Shown: positions 21,013-28,349 of the stretch, piece after piece
Position numbering within the stretch: the first letter of the stretch is position 1
Layout of the letters: each line of letters opens with the position of its first letter
IMG/VR virus record: IMGVR_UViG_3300028800_000263
Coordinates: 1 to 29,309 of that record
DNA from: a virus
Length of the DNA: 29,309 nucleotides
Strand: one strand, 5' to 3'
Notes under the pieces: model-generated
What the model was told of the DNA's origin: nothing
The model's input: the letters and a program-made list of their open reading frames with translations, nothing else
Database searches by the model: none
Program-made: the position numbers and the translations under genes

Positions 21013-21188
21013 CCAAGCCGATCACGAAAATGGTCTGGCTGATCTGGCGGAAAGGCCGAATGACCGTGCATTCGACCGACAAAACCGAGGCTGAGGCCAT
21101 CTATGCGCGCATGAAAGCCGACCGGCTCGGCGGCGAGGTCATTCTGGCCCGCGGCGTCGTGACGGAAATCAAAAGGAGTCCAGAATGA
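21009..21188 (+). CDS. Small unknown protein
   Basis: A 59-residue protein from the ATG at 21009, coupled to the previous gene. It reads MTKPITKMVWLIWRKG, then TDKTEAEAIYARMKADRLGG, then VILARGVVTEIKRS, an alpha/beta arrangement like a small ferredoxin-like or RNA-binding fold. No family is recognised. Confidence 0.45.
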   Translation: MTKPITKMVWLIWRKGRMTVHSTDKTEAEAIYARMKADRLGGEVILARGVVTEIKRSPE

Positions 21189-21370
21189 AGCTGTGGGCAT
21201 TGATCGGCGGCTGGAACTATGAAGGCAACGACGCGCCGGCCGGCATATTTTCTACCCCTGAGAAAGCCGAGGCTGCGAAAGCCACGGCGTACAAGGGTTA
21301 CGACAATATCGACGTAACCGAATACGAACTCGACGTTCCCGTCGGACCGGACGGAAAGGCGATCAAATGA
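21185..21370 (+). CDS. Small acidic unknown protein
   Basis: A 61-residue protein at the ATG at 21185 (MKLWALIGGWNYEGNDAPAG), overlapping the previous stop as ATGA. It contains FSTPEKAEAAKATA and TEYELDVPVG, a strand-helix-strand pattern typical of short phage proteins that bind other proteins. No known domain was recognised. Confidence 0.5.
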   Translation: MKLWALIGGWNYEGNDAPAGIFSTPEKAEAAKATAYKGYDNIDVTEYELDVPVGPDGKAIK

Positions 21371-21561
21371 GCATCCCGAAATCTATCCAGCTTCAATTCC
21401 GCACGATCGACGGCGCGCTGCTGGCCCAGGCGATCGATAATCAGGGGAACGTCGTCATGGTCGAGGCCCTGCCGCAAATGCGCGGCTATCTGGACGCGCT
21501 GGGCTTCAAATGGGTCACGGGCTCGCAAGGCGTCTGGACCCGCGAGGTCAAGGCCGCATAA
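21367..21561 (+). CDS. Small unknown protein
   Basis: A 64-residue protein from the ATG at 21367, coupled to the gene before it. The sequence SIQLQFRTIDGALLAQAIDN and LGFKWVTGSQGVWTREV suggests a small beta-rich domain. It joins the chain of eight coupled micro-genes from 20,441. Function unknown. Confidence 0.45.
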   Translation: MSIPKSIQLQFRTIDGALLAQAIDNQGNVVMVEALPQMRGYLDALGFKWVTGSQGVWTREVKAA

Positions 21562-21791
21562 TGGACATTCTGGAAATCATGGCCGAGACGGACCGGCTGG
21601 CGAACATGATCAAGCCGCTGGGCTGGTCGTGGGCCGAAGTGTCCTACACCGCTGGCGCGTATCCGTGGCGGTTTACTTTCGGCGGCATCGGGCGGTCGCC
21701 GGTCTTGATCCAGGGCGAATCTCTAGCGGATGCTATTGCGAAGGCGCGCCGCTGGATATCGGCTGGCACTCCCCATGCGGGGAACGCTTGA
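21561..21791 (+). CDS. Small unknown protein
   Basis: A 76-residue protein whose ATG at 21561 overlaps the previous TAA (TAATG). It opens MDILEIMAETDRLANMIKPL, then has Trp- and Tyr-rich strands (WSWAEVSYTAGAYPWRFTFG), and ends in LADAIAKARRWISAG. No known family recognised. It ends the coupled chain; a 53-bp gap follows before the next gene. Confidence 0.45.
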   Translation: MDILEIMAETDRLANMIKPLGWSWAEVSYTAGAYPWRFTFGGIGRSPVLIQGESLADAIAKARRWISAGTPHAGNA

Positions 21792-21844
21792 CCTTTCCCT
21801 CGACCTCGCCGAAAGTGTCGCCCTTGCAATGTTGGGAAACGCCC

Positions 21845-22204
21845 ATGCGCGCGACCTCGGCAAAGACCCCGCCCCGTATTGACCAGCCCGTCGTCGGCTT
21901 CTATCGCATGAAGCTCGGCCGCCGCTGTCCGTGGGTTCCCGTCCGCTTCCAATTCGGACCGCCGCCCGATCCCGAGACCGGCGAACCGCTCGACCGCTCA
22001 TGGCGCTGGCAGGCATTCGTCTGCGGCAACCTGGCCGACGACCCGTTCGATATCTGGACCCGCTGCTGCGGCCAGCCGATCACGCGCGCCGAATACCGCT
22101 ACATGATCGACCTCGGACGCTATGCCGTCAAATACGACCCAGGCTTGCCGCAGGCGGCGCCGGACAAGCCTATCGACCTCCACGCTATGCGCCCACTCTA
22201 CTGA
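21845..22204 (+). CDS. Conserved alphaproteobacterial phage protein of unknown function
   Basis: A 119-residue protein from the ATG at 21845 (MRATSAKTPPRIDQPVVG), preceded by TTGGGAA. It contains the features I associate with a widespread but unnamed phage family: GFYRMKLGRRCPWVPVRFQ, GPPPDPETGEPLDRSWRWQA, and ITRAEYRYMIDLGRYA. This family is frequent near recombination genes in rhizobial prophages. Trp/Arg-rich, probably soluble. The function is unknown and none is proposed. Confidence 0.65.
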   Translation: MRATSAKTPPRIDQPVVGFYRMKLGRRCPWVPVRFQFGPPPDPETGEPLDRSWRWQAFVCGNLADDPFDIWTRCCGQPITRAEYRYMIDLGRYAVKYDPGLPQAAPDKPIDLHAMRPLY

Positions 22205-22218
22205 AAGGAACCGCGCCG

Positions 22219-22989
22219 ATGAGCGCCCAACAAGGCCACAACCTCCCCGACGATCCCGCGATCGCGCTTCAAGAGAATCTGAACGAACGCCATCATGCCT
22301 TGCTCACGCGCGCCCAGGCGTTGCTAGACGGCGTCGCGCGCGTTCCCGACGTCATCACCAGCGAGGAAGAGTCTGGCCGGATCGGCGACTTTCAAAAACA
22401 GATTACCGGCCATGAAAAGAAAATGGACGCCCAGCGGGTCGCGGAAAAGGAACCGTTTCTCGCCGCCGAGCGCGCGGTCGACGGTTATTTCAACCCGCTC
22501 CGCGTCAAACTGAAAGCCGCCGCCGCAGACCTCAATGAGCGCGACACGATATATCGGCGCAAGGTCGTCGCGGAGGAAAGGCGCAAACGCGAGGCAGCGG
22601 AGCGCGCCGCGCGCGAGGAAGCGGACCGGCTGGCTAAAAAGGCCGCAGAGCTTGAGGCCAAGGCCCGCACGGAAAAGAGCCTGCAGAAGGCAGTCGAGGC
22701 CGAGGCGGCGGCGAAACAAGCCGCGGCGGACGCCGAGGAAGCGGCCAAACATGCGGCGGCGAAGCCTGCCGATCTGGCGCGGACCCGCGGTGACCACGGA
22801 AGCGTGTCGAGCCTTAAAACATTCTGGGACTTCGCGGACCTCGACAAGGATGCTATCGACCTAGAATATCTGCGGCCGCATTTACCAATCGAAGCGATCG
22901 AGCAGGCGATTCGGTCCGCAATCAAAGCCGGGTGCCGCGACCTCCGCGGCGTAAAAATCTTTGAGAACACAAAGACGGTTCGTCACTAG
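22219..22989 (+). CDS. Coiled-coil protein encoded next to the annealase
   Basis: A 256-residue protein from the ATG at 22219 with AAAGGAA eight bases upstream. An N-terminal helical region (residues 15-95, including GRIGDFQKQITGHEKKMDAQ) leads into a long Ala/Glu/Lys/Arg coiled coil (about 110-185, with RAAREEADRLAKKAAELEAK). A globular end follows (SSLKTFWDFADLDKDAIDLE and later AIRSAIKAGCRDLRGVKIFE). Proteins with this plan commonly precede recT or bet genes in phages of this kind and may help or control the annealase, but no activity is established. Low-complexity Ala runs make similarity searches unreliable. Confidence 0.6.
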   Translation: MSAQQGHNLPDDPAIALQENLNERHHALLTRAQALLDGVARVPDVITSEEESGRIGDFQKQITGHEKKMDAQRVAEKEPFLAAERAVDGYFNPLRVKLKAAAADLNERDTIYRRKVVAEERRKREAAERAAREEADRLAKKAAELEAKARTEKSLQKAVEAEAAAKQAAADAEEAAKHAAAKPADLARTRGDHGSVSSLKTFWDFADLDKDAIDLEYLRPHLPIEAIEQAIRSAIKAGCRDLRGVKIFENTKTVRH

Positions 22990-23006
22990 AAAAGGACAAT
23001 CGACCT

Positions 23007-24116
23007 ATGAACGAATCCAAGCCCGCGCCATCGGCCACAAAGCCGACCGCAACAAAGGGCGAGATTGCAAAGCTGGCGCCCGCGCGCCTGCCTTACCTTC
23101 CCGCCGTCGAGACTGAATTCGGCATTTCCCGCGCCGCATGGCGGGCATTGTGCGAGGCGATCTTTCCCGCTGCAAAATCCAGCGAGGCGATCGTCCTCGC
23201 CCTGTCGTATTGCAAGGCGCGCAAGCTCGACATTTTCAAGCGCGTGATTCATATCGTCCCGATCTGGGATTCGAAGGCTGGGCGGGAAATCGAAACCGTC
23301 TGGCCGGGGATCGGCGAACTGCGGGTCACGGCGAGCCGGACCGGCAAGTTCGCGGGCTCGGATCCGGCGGCATTCGGCGACGACAAAACGACGACCTTCA
23401 AGGGCAAGACGAAAAAGGGCGTCGCGAAAGAGGCCAAGGTCACCTATCCGGCCTGGTGCCAGGTGACGGTTTTCGTCCTCGACGGGAACAAGGAACGGCA
23501 GGCCATGCCGGGCCCGCGCGTCCGCTGGCTCGAGACCTTCAGCCATGTCTCGCACGGCTGCCCGGTACCCAATGAGCGGTGGCAGCGCGCGCCCTATCAG
23601 ATGATCGAGAAATGCGCCGAGGCCGCGGCCCTGCGGCGTGCCTTCCCCGAGGAAATGGGCGGCGAGTTGATCGTCGAGGAAGTCCAGCGTTACGGCGGCG
23701 ACGGCGCGGCCGACGTCACGAACAGCGCAACCGGCGGCGAGCCCCAGCGCAAAGACTACAAGCCCGGCGGCGCGAAGGCCGAGGGCGAGGTCGACCCGGC
23801 GGTTGAGCAAGACGAACAGGTCGAGGAATCGGGCGGCGAGGAAACCACGGAAGGCGGCGCCAGCGGCCAGGAAGGCGAGGCCGACGAGGCCGTGACCTTC
23901 ACGGTCTGCAACGCCGACGGGGAAATCATGTTTCCGACCAAAGACCCGGCGGAGTTCGTCCGCAACCTGGTCGCCGAGTTGGAGACCTGCGCGAAGAATC
24001 CGGAGAGGCTGGCCGAGGTCTGGAAGCACAACGAGGGCCAGTTGCAGCATTGCCCGCCGAACGTCGCCAAGACCGCGACGGCGCGCTATGCGGTCCTAAG
24101 CAAGCCGAAGGCCTGA
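23007..24116 (+). CDS. bet: Bet/RecT-family single-strand annealing protein
   Basis: A 369-residue protein. Residues 29-225 match the Bet-type annealase core: ISRAAWRALCEAIFPAAKSS, LSYCKARKLDIFKRVIHIVP, IETVWPGIGELRVTASRTG, then APYQMIEKCAEAAALRRAFP at 195-214. These proteins anneal complementary single strands during phage recombination. Residues about 230-310 are an acidic, disordered linker (Glu/Gly-rich), and about 310-369 form a small domain (DPAEFVRNLVAELETC) that may contact a partner such as SSB. No lambda-exo or YqaJ-type nuclease is found next to it, which is unusual. AAAGGA lies ten bases before the ATG. Confidence 0.88.
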   Translation: MNESKPAPSATKPTATKGEIAKLAPARLPYLPAVETEFGISRAAWRALCEAIFPAAKSSEAIVLALSYCKARKLDIFKRVIHIVPIWDSKAGREIETVWPGIGELRVTASRTGKFAGSDPAAFGDDKTTTFKGKTKKGVAKEAKVTYPAWCQVTVFVLDGNKERQAMPGPRVRWLETFSHVSHGCPVPNERWQRAPYQMIEKCAEAAALRRAFPEEMGGELIVEEVQRYGGDGAADVTNSATGGEPQRKDYKPGGAKAEGEVDPAVEQDEQVEESGGEETTEGGASGQEGEADEAVTFTVCNADGEIMFPTKDPAEFVRNLVAELETCAKNPERLAEVWKHNEGQLQHCPPNVAKTATARYAVLSKPKA

Positions 24117-24119
24117 ACC

Positions 24120-24515
24120 ATGTCGGACGACGGGAAAATCTGGGTCGTGATCACGGCCGCGGAAAAGAAGGCCATGACCGGCGATCAGGTCGCCCTTGCT
24201 GTTATGGAGCGGGGCATAGATCCCCGTCGTCCGTTTTCCCAAATGGTCGCCGTCGACAGCGGCGACCTCTATTACTCCCAAGAAAGGGAACCGCCTATGA
24301 GCGACCAGCCGAAGCGAACCGTTGCGGACGTGACCCTCGTCGATATGAGGAAGGCCGTCGGCGCCGAACTCGGCAAAAGCCGCGGCGCTTATCCCCGGTT
24401 CGTCCGCGAGGGCAAGCTGACCCAGGCCGAGGCCGACGAGAAAATCCTCGTTTTCGAAGCCCTCTATGGGAAGCTGAAAAACGAGGAAACGACGGCCGCA
24501 GGCCCGCAGGTCTAG
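24120..24515 (+). CDS. Unknown protein, possibly two products from nested starts
   Basis: A 131-residue open frame from the ATG at 24120 (MSDDGKIWVVITAAEKKAMT). The first 59 residues look like an independent alpha/beta unit. A second in-frame ATG at 24297 (MSDQPKRTVADVTLVDMRKA) has AAAGGGAA directly upstream in good spacing, in a leader (AAAGGGAACCGCCTATGAGCG) that closely matches the start of the 22219 gene. A 72-residue shorter product is thus likely as well. Its part (GKSRGAYPRFVREGKLTQAE, EKILVFEALYGKLK) is helical. No named family for either half. Confidence 0.55.
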   Translation: MSDDGKIWVVITAAEKKAMTGDQVALAVMERGIDPRRPFSQMVAVDSGDLYYSQEREPPMSDQPKRTVADVTLVDMRKAVGAELGKSRGAYPRFVREGKLTQAEADEKILVFEALYGKLKNEETTAAGPQV

Positions 24516-24517
24516 CC

Positions 24518-24742
24518 GTGCCGATCATGCCGCCGCCGCGTCTTATCGAAATTGGCCGGTTCTGCCAGACCTGTTTTGACTGCATCCCAGGCGACGCGCC
24601 GGGCAAGCCGCGCGACTGTCACCTATGCCGGCCCATGCCCGCGCCGACGACGACGCCGGCGAAGCAAAAGCGGAACTTCCGCCGGAAGCTGCGGCGGCGC
24701 CGGGCCCGCGAGCGAGCGAGGGCGGCCAATGTCACGGCGTAA
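24518..24742 (+). CDS. Small zinc-motif protein with Arg-rich tail
   Basis: A 74-residue protein; GTG at 24518 has AGG seven bases upstream, while the in-frame ATG at 24527 has no obvious site. It contains FCQTCFDCIPGDAPGKPRDC and HLC, giving C-x2-C, C, C-x2-C as a probable zinc-binding unit, and then a strongly basic C-terminus (KLRRRRARERARA), suggesting nucleic acid binding. It overlaps the next tiny gene by 14 bp. Confidence 0.55.
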   Translation: MPIMPPPRLIEIGRFCQTCFDCIPGDAPGKPRDCHLCRPMPAPTTTPAKQKRNFRRKLRRRRARERARAANVTA

Positions 24743-24818
24743 CTGGCGGCGCCTCGGCGTCGCGATAATCCTTTTTCCCTGGGCGCTCGCTGGCGCCGTT
24801 TTGTGGAGTTTCCTTTAA
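24729..24818 (+). CDS. 29-residue single-TM peptide
   Basis: An ATG at 24729 encodes MSRRNWRRLGVAIILFPWALA and a short hydrophobic end (GAVLWSFL). Basic residues sit before one membrane helix, so the N-terminus should stay in the cytoplasm. It starts inside the previous gene and its TAA overlaps the next ATG (TAATG). Too small for a family call. Confidence 0.45.
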   Translation: MSRRNWRRLGVAIILFPWALAGAVLWSFL

Positions 24819-25162
24819 TGGGCCAGGCTAAAGAAAAGCGGAGTAACTACGCGCAGTTGCGGACGGCAGTCTGGCAGGGCATCGGCAATCTGGCCCGCCA
24901 GCCGCTCGACCAAATGCTGATCGCGGCTCGCGCCCTGCTGGAACAGGCGCCGACGATTGAGCCGCAGCCCAGCAAGCAACAGATAGCCGCGCTCAAGGCC
25001 GATATCGAAATGCTCGAGGCTGCGCGCATCTTTACCGCCGCCGTCATGGTGATCGGCCAGAAGCTCGCGGCCGAGCCGGTCGGGCCGTCGTCGCCGGTCG
25101 AGTATGTAAACGGCAAGCCGGCAGAGGTCGCGCGCGAAGGCCGGGAAGGCGGCGACTCATGA
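24818..25162 (+). CDS. Unknown helical protein
   Basis: A 114-residue protein from the ATG at 24818 (MGQAKEKRSNYAQLRTAVW), with GGAG nine bases upstream; a GTG at 24803 would add five residues. Mostly helical (DQMLIAARALLEQAPTI; QQIAALKADIEMLEAARIFT; AVMVIGQKLAAE) with a flexible, Pro/Gly-rich end. No motif recognised. Coupled to the following gene by ATGA. Confidence 0.5.
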   Translation: MGQAKEKRSNYAQLRTAVWQGIGNLARQPLDQMLIAARALLEQAPTIEPQPSKQQIAALKADIEMLEAARIFTAAVMVIGQKLAAEPVGPSSPVEYVNGKPAEVAREGREGGDS

Positions 25163-25767
25163 CCGACCAGACTCCAGCCGTGCCGGATCGGCGCATAACG
25201 CGCGCCGAGGCTCACGATCTGTCTATGCTGATCAAAGATCGCGCGAAGGTATTGAAGGCCCACGCCGAGGCGGAATCTGCCCGCTATCTGTCCGAGTTTG
25301 AGCAGCAGATTTCGCAGCAATATTCCTTTGACCAAGACGATGTGTGGCAGAAGGCCATGATGGAAGTGGCAGAGGTCGCGCGCAAGGCGCAGGAGACCGT
25401 CCTCGCGCGATGCAAAGCCCTCGGCATCCCCTCAATGTTCGCGCCGGTTATCGGCGTCGGCTGGCAAGGCCGCGGCCAAAACCTAATGGCGGAACGCCGA
25501 GGGGAACTTCGTCGAGCCGCAAAGGCGAAAATTGAGGCGATGGTTCGCGCAGCCCAGACCAAGATTGAGCAGCAGGCCGTCGATCTGCGGACGAAAATCC
25601 TGAGCATGGGCGTCCTGTCGGCTGACGGGCAGATGTTCCTTGAAAGCCTCGCCCCGGTCGACGACTCGATCAGCAATTTGAGTTTCAGCGATATCGCGCA
25701 GGAACTCGACGCGAAGCGAAAGAACAACAACGAGGCCATGCGGCGCCTCGGCTACTCGGGGGATTGA
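25159..25767 (+). CDS. Unknown coiled-coil protein preceding the ATPase
   Basis: A 202-residue protein (ATG at 25159, overlapping the previous stop). It is almost wholly helical: TRAEAHDLSMLIKDRAKVLK, QKAMMEVAEVARKAQETVL, AERRGELRRAAKAKIEAMVR, then a C-terminal acidic section ending in a helical EAMRRLGYSG. It lies four bases before the HerA-like ATPase gene, so the two may form a complex, but no known partner family was identified. Confidence 0.55.
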   Translation: MTDQTPAVPDRRITRAEAHDLSMLIKDRAKVLKAHAEAESARYLSEFEQQISQQYSFDQDDVWQKAMMEVAEVARKAQETVLARCKALGIPSMFAPVIGVGWQGRGQNLMAERRGELRRAAKAKIEAMVRAAQTKIEQQAVDLRTKILSMGVLSADGQMFLESLAPVDDSISNLSFSDIAQELDAKRKNNNEAMRRLGYSGD

Positions 25768-25770
25768 CCC

Positions 25771-27426
25771 ATGACCGGATTCCCAATCCCCGACGCGGCA
25801 ATGGGCCAGCATATGGCCCTCATAGGCCGTACAGGCGCCGGGAAGAGCTACGCCGCGCGCGGTTGCGTCGAGCGCATGCTGGAAGCGAAAAAGCGCGTCT
25901 GTATCATCGACCCGACGGGCGTATGGTACGGGCTGAAATCATCGGCCGACGGTAAGACCGCGGGATTCCCGGTCGTGATATTCGGCGGGGATCACGCGGA
26001 CGTTGCGATCACGGAAAAGATGGCCGCGGCGCTGGGCGAACTCGTCGCGCTGTCGGACCTGTCGAGCGTGATCGACCTGACGGGCTTCGGCGTCGGGGAA
26101 ATGCGCCGCTTCATGGCGGACTTCGCAGGCGCGCTCTATCACCATTTGCGCGCGCCCCTGCATCTGGTCATTGACGAGGCCGACGAATTCGCCCCGCAGC
26201 GGATCCCGCCGGACGCGACCTTGATGTTCAACCGGGTCGACCGGATCGTCCGCCGCGGCCGATCGCGCGGGTTCGTGGTTACGATGATTTCCCAGCGGCC
26301 AGCCGTCCTGAACAAGGACGTCCTGTCCCAGGCCGCGACCCTGGTCGCCATGAAGCTGACGGGCCCGCACGACCGCGACGCGCTCGGGACATGGATCGAC
26401 GGCCAGGCGTCGCGCGAGGAAGGGAAGGACGTTGTCGCGAGCCTGCCCAAGCTGAAGCTCGGCGAGGGCTGGGTCTGGTGGCCGGACGGCGAGCTGCTGA
26501 AGCGGGTCAAGTTTCCGCTGATTAAGACGTTCGACAGCATGAGGGCGCCCGGGCACGGGGAACAGCGAGCCGAGCCGCAAAAGCTGGCCCATGTCGACCT
26601 CGAGGCCATCAAGGGCAAGCTGGCGATCGTCGAGGAAGGCCCCAAGCCCGGGAAACCGGCCGGCGGACCGCCGGTGGACTGGGCCGCCATTCGATCGGAA
26701 GCGTTCTGGAAGGGCGAGCAAAAGGCGGCCAGCGAATATAACCGGTGGCGGGAACGCCAGCAGGTCGCTGTCCGCGAGGCCCTGGGGCGCCTGCGGCTGG
26801 CCCTGAAGGGCGTCGAGATGGCCCTTGAAGCTGATTCCCGGACCCCGCTGGACGTCGGCCTTGGCGACAAGGCGAACGGCACGGGAACGCCACTTATCGA
26901 GACCCGGCCGCCGACGGCCAAGGGCGACAGGTTCTATCGCCTCCCGCCCGGAAAGGGCCTGGCCGGGGCGGGCGCGGGGCTGCTGGGCTCGCTGGCGGCG
27001 GTGGCGCCCGCTGGCCTTACCTGGGCGGCAGCGGCCACCATGGCGGGCCTGAAGGCCCGTGGCGGGCATTTCAACGCCGGGCGGAACGATCTGCTGGCAA
27101 AGGGCTATGTCGAGGCCAGGGGCGGGCTGCTTTTCGCCACGGCCGCCGCGCTGGCAGCTTTGGGCCAGGACAAGCCCGCGCCCAAGACCCCGGCCGAAAC
27201 CCTTAATATGTGGCGTGACCGCCTGCCCAGCCCAGCCCCGACCATGCTGAACGCCCTGTCGTTCAACCCGGACGGCCTGACCAAAGAAGAATTGGCGGAA
27301 AAGATCGGCGCGAAGCCGACCGGCGGGCATTGGAACAGCGGAATCGCCATCCTTCGGGACAACGGCCTGATTGTGAAACGCGGCGAGGCCTGGACCCTGT
27401 CGCCGCTGCTCGGGGGCCCGGCATGA
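25771..27426 (+). CDS. HerA/FtsK-type ATPase with doubled C-terminal winged-helix-like module
   Basis: A 551-residue protein. The N-terminal 260 residues are a P-loop motor: Walker A GRTGAGKS at 19-26, CIIDPTGVWYGL at 44-55, Walker B LVIDEADEF at 132-140, and VTMISQRPAVLNKDVLSQA at 170-188, typical of HerA/VirB4/FtsK-type DNA translocases. A linker with a coiled-coil section (about 300-355) follows. Residues about 402-465 and 490-546 look like two copies of a winged-helix module, each with a GGHxN core (431-435 and 518-522). This suggests a DNA-bound motor with target-binding arms. It may act in recombination, packaging of early DNA or defence. The ATPase call is firm; the rest is inferred. 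Confidence 0.85.
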   Translation: MTGFPIPDAAMGQHMALIGRTGAGKSYAARGCVERMLEAKKRVCIIDPTGVWYGLKSSADGKTAGFPVVIFGGDHADVAITEKMAAALGELVALSDLSSVIDLTGFGVGEMRRFMADFAGALYHHLRAPLHLVIDEADEFAPQRIPPDATLMFNRVDRIVRRGRSRGFVVTMISQRPAVLNKDVLSQAATLVAMKLTGPHDRDALGTWIDGQASREEGKDVVASLPKLKLGEGWVWWPDGELLKRVKFPLIKTFDSMRAPGHGEQRAEPQKLAHVDLEAIKGKLAIVEEGPKPGKPAGGPPVDWAAIRSEAFWKGEQKAASEYNRWRERQQVAVREALGRLRLALKGVEMALEADSRTPLDVGLGDKANGTGTPLIETRPPTAKGDRFYRLPPGKGLAGAGAGLLGSLAAVAPAGLTWAAAATMAGLKARGGHFNAGRNDLLAKGYVEARGGLLFATAAALAALGQDKPAPKTPAETLNMWRDRLPSPAPTMLNALSFNPDGLTKEELAEKIGAKPTGGHWNSGIAILRDNGLIVKRGEAWTLSPLLGGPA

Positions 27427-27656
27427 CCATGACCCTTGCCGAGTTTCATAACGCCCTGCGGATCCTGCGGTCGATCGACCGGGCCGAGATATGGGACGAG
27501 AAAATCGAATTTGACGACGATCCGCGCCCAGGCCACGCCATGCGCGAGGAACATGCCTGGAATCGCTTCCGAGATAACCCCTATGAGACCTTTATTCGAT
27601 GCTCGGACAAGGTAGCGGCCGGACTTTGGCGGATTATCGCAAGGCGGCAGGCATGA
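27423..27656 (+). CDS. Small conserved-looking phage protein
   Basis: A 77-residue protein from the ATG at 27423, overlapping the ATPase stop as ATGA. It reads MTMTLAEFHNALRILRSIDR, then HAWNRFRDNPYETFIRCSD, then AAGLWRIIARRQA. I recall similar short proteins ('..FHNALRIL.SID..', '..FR..P...FI..') from alphaproteobacterial phages without a known role. Soluble, mixed helix. Confidence 0.55.
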   Translation: MTMTLAEFHNALRILRSIDRAEIWDEKIEFDDDPRPGHAMREEHAWNRFRDNPYETFIRCSDKVAAGLWRIIARRQA

Positions 27657-27871
27657 TCGAGCGTCGCATGTATGTCCGCTATCGCTCCGCGACCTCGCCG
27701 ACCGGGGTCATGCGCTGCATTCTGTTTTCCGACGCGCGCGGCGAGTTCCCCAAGCTGGCCGACGTCCTGTTTAAGGCCGAGATTCCGCCCGAGCATTTCG
27801 ACAAGTCGCTCGACGAGGTTTCGGCCTTCTTCGACCACGGGACAAAGCCGCGGGTCAGGGTGACGACGTGA
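27653..27871 (+). CDS. Small unknown protein
   Basis: A 72-residue protein starting at the ATG at 27653 (MIERRMYVRYRSATSPTGVM), coupled to both neighbours. Contains FSDARGEFPKLADVLFKAEI and HFDKSLDEVSAFFDHG. Alpha/beta pattern, no recognised family. Confidence 0.45.
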   Translation: MIERRMYVRYRSATSPTGVMRCILFSDARGEFPKLADVLFKAEIPPEHFDKSLDEVSAFFDHGTKPRVRVTT

Positions 27872-28074
27872 CGGCCCAGCCCGAACTCGCCGAACTCGAG
27901 GCCGTGGCCTGGCGCTGGCGCTGGCGGTCGATCCGCTGCTTTATCGCCGAGGCGAACTTTCGCGGCTATACGGTCAAGGCCATCGAGGGGCCGGGATACT
28001 GGCGCCGCCGGTTCCTGGTGATCGGCAGCAAGTCCGGGATTGACGCAATCGCGCGGCAGATAGACCGTCTTTGA
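27868..28074 (+). CDS. Small basic unknown protein, last gene of the right arm
   Basis: A 68-residue protein from the GTG at 27868, overlapping the previous stop as GTGA. Trp- and Arg-rich N-terminal helix (AVAWRWRWRSIRCFIAE), then strand-like WRRRFLVIGSKSG, and DAIARQIDRL at the end. May bind nucleic acid, but this is only composition. The right arm ends here. Confidence 0.45.
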   Translation: MTAQPELAELEAVAWRWRWRSIRCFIAEANFRGYTVKAIEGPGYWRRRFLVIGSKSGIDAIARQIDRL

Positions 28075-28349
28075 AATAGAACGAACCCGGGAGTAATGTC
28101 CCGGCGCTGCGGCGGCGTGGGTAGGACACGCAACGGCGGTTGTGAGTGGGGAAATAGCATAGCGGGCGCGCGGGGCCACATCGGCGGGCCGATGGTTAGG
28201 CGGACACTGGCGAAACCCCAGCTTTAGAGAACATGCAACCGACGGGCGTCCGGCTGGTCTCAAGCTCCAGCCCGCAGCACTTCCCCTCAAATAGAAAGGG
28301 CCGGACCCTTGCGAGCCCGGCCCCTGGCCGTGACGGCCATCCCCAGAGA
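28075..28349. other. Non-coding convergence zone with several hairpins
   Basis: No convincing gene is seen on either strand between the last plus-strand stop and the first minus-strand stop. Hairpins lie at 28087-28104 (CCGGGA, loop GTAATG, TCCCGG, 12 bp after the right arm ends, no T-run), at 28179-28194 (CATCGG, CGGG, CCGATG), at about 28252-28272 (GGCTGG, nine-base loop, CCAGCC), and the terminator at 28289-28323. The set suggests a zone that stops or processes transcripts from both sides, or a structured RNA. None of the hairpins forms a tRNA. Confidence 0.5.
28289..28323 (-). terminator. Intrinsic terminator of the right-end minus-strand operon
   Basis: On the minus strand GGGCCGG and CCGGCCC (28323-28317 and 28304-28298) form a stem that can be extended with G-U and C-G pairs over GCTC and GGGT to about 11 bp with a GCAA tetraloop. 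TTTCTATTT follows directly. It lies about 27 bp after the stop of the Ig-like gene at 28350. Strong by eye; not yet tested by folding. Confidence 0.7.

Noticed and set aside
22986-24050. Minus-strand open frame of 354 codons opposite the annealase
   Set aside because: A shadow of the Bet-like gene; composition is Leu/Arg/Ala-rich and no motif is present.
25939-27330. Minus-strand open frame of 463 codons opposite the HerA-like ATPase
   Set aside because: A shadow frame in GC-rich sequence; the plus strand has Walker A and B motifs.
28252-28272. tRNA T-arm-like hairpin (GGCTGG, TCTCAAGCT, CCAGCC)
   Set aside because: The loop has nine instead of seven bases and no acceptor, D-arm or anticodon arm fits around it.
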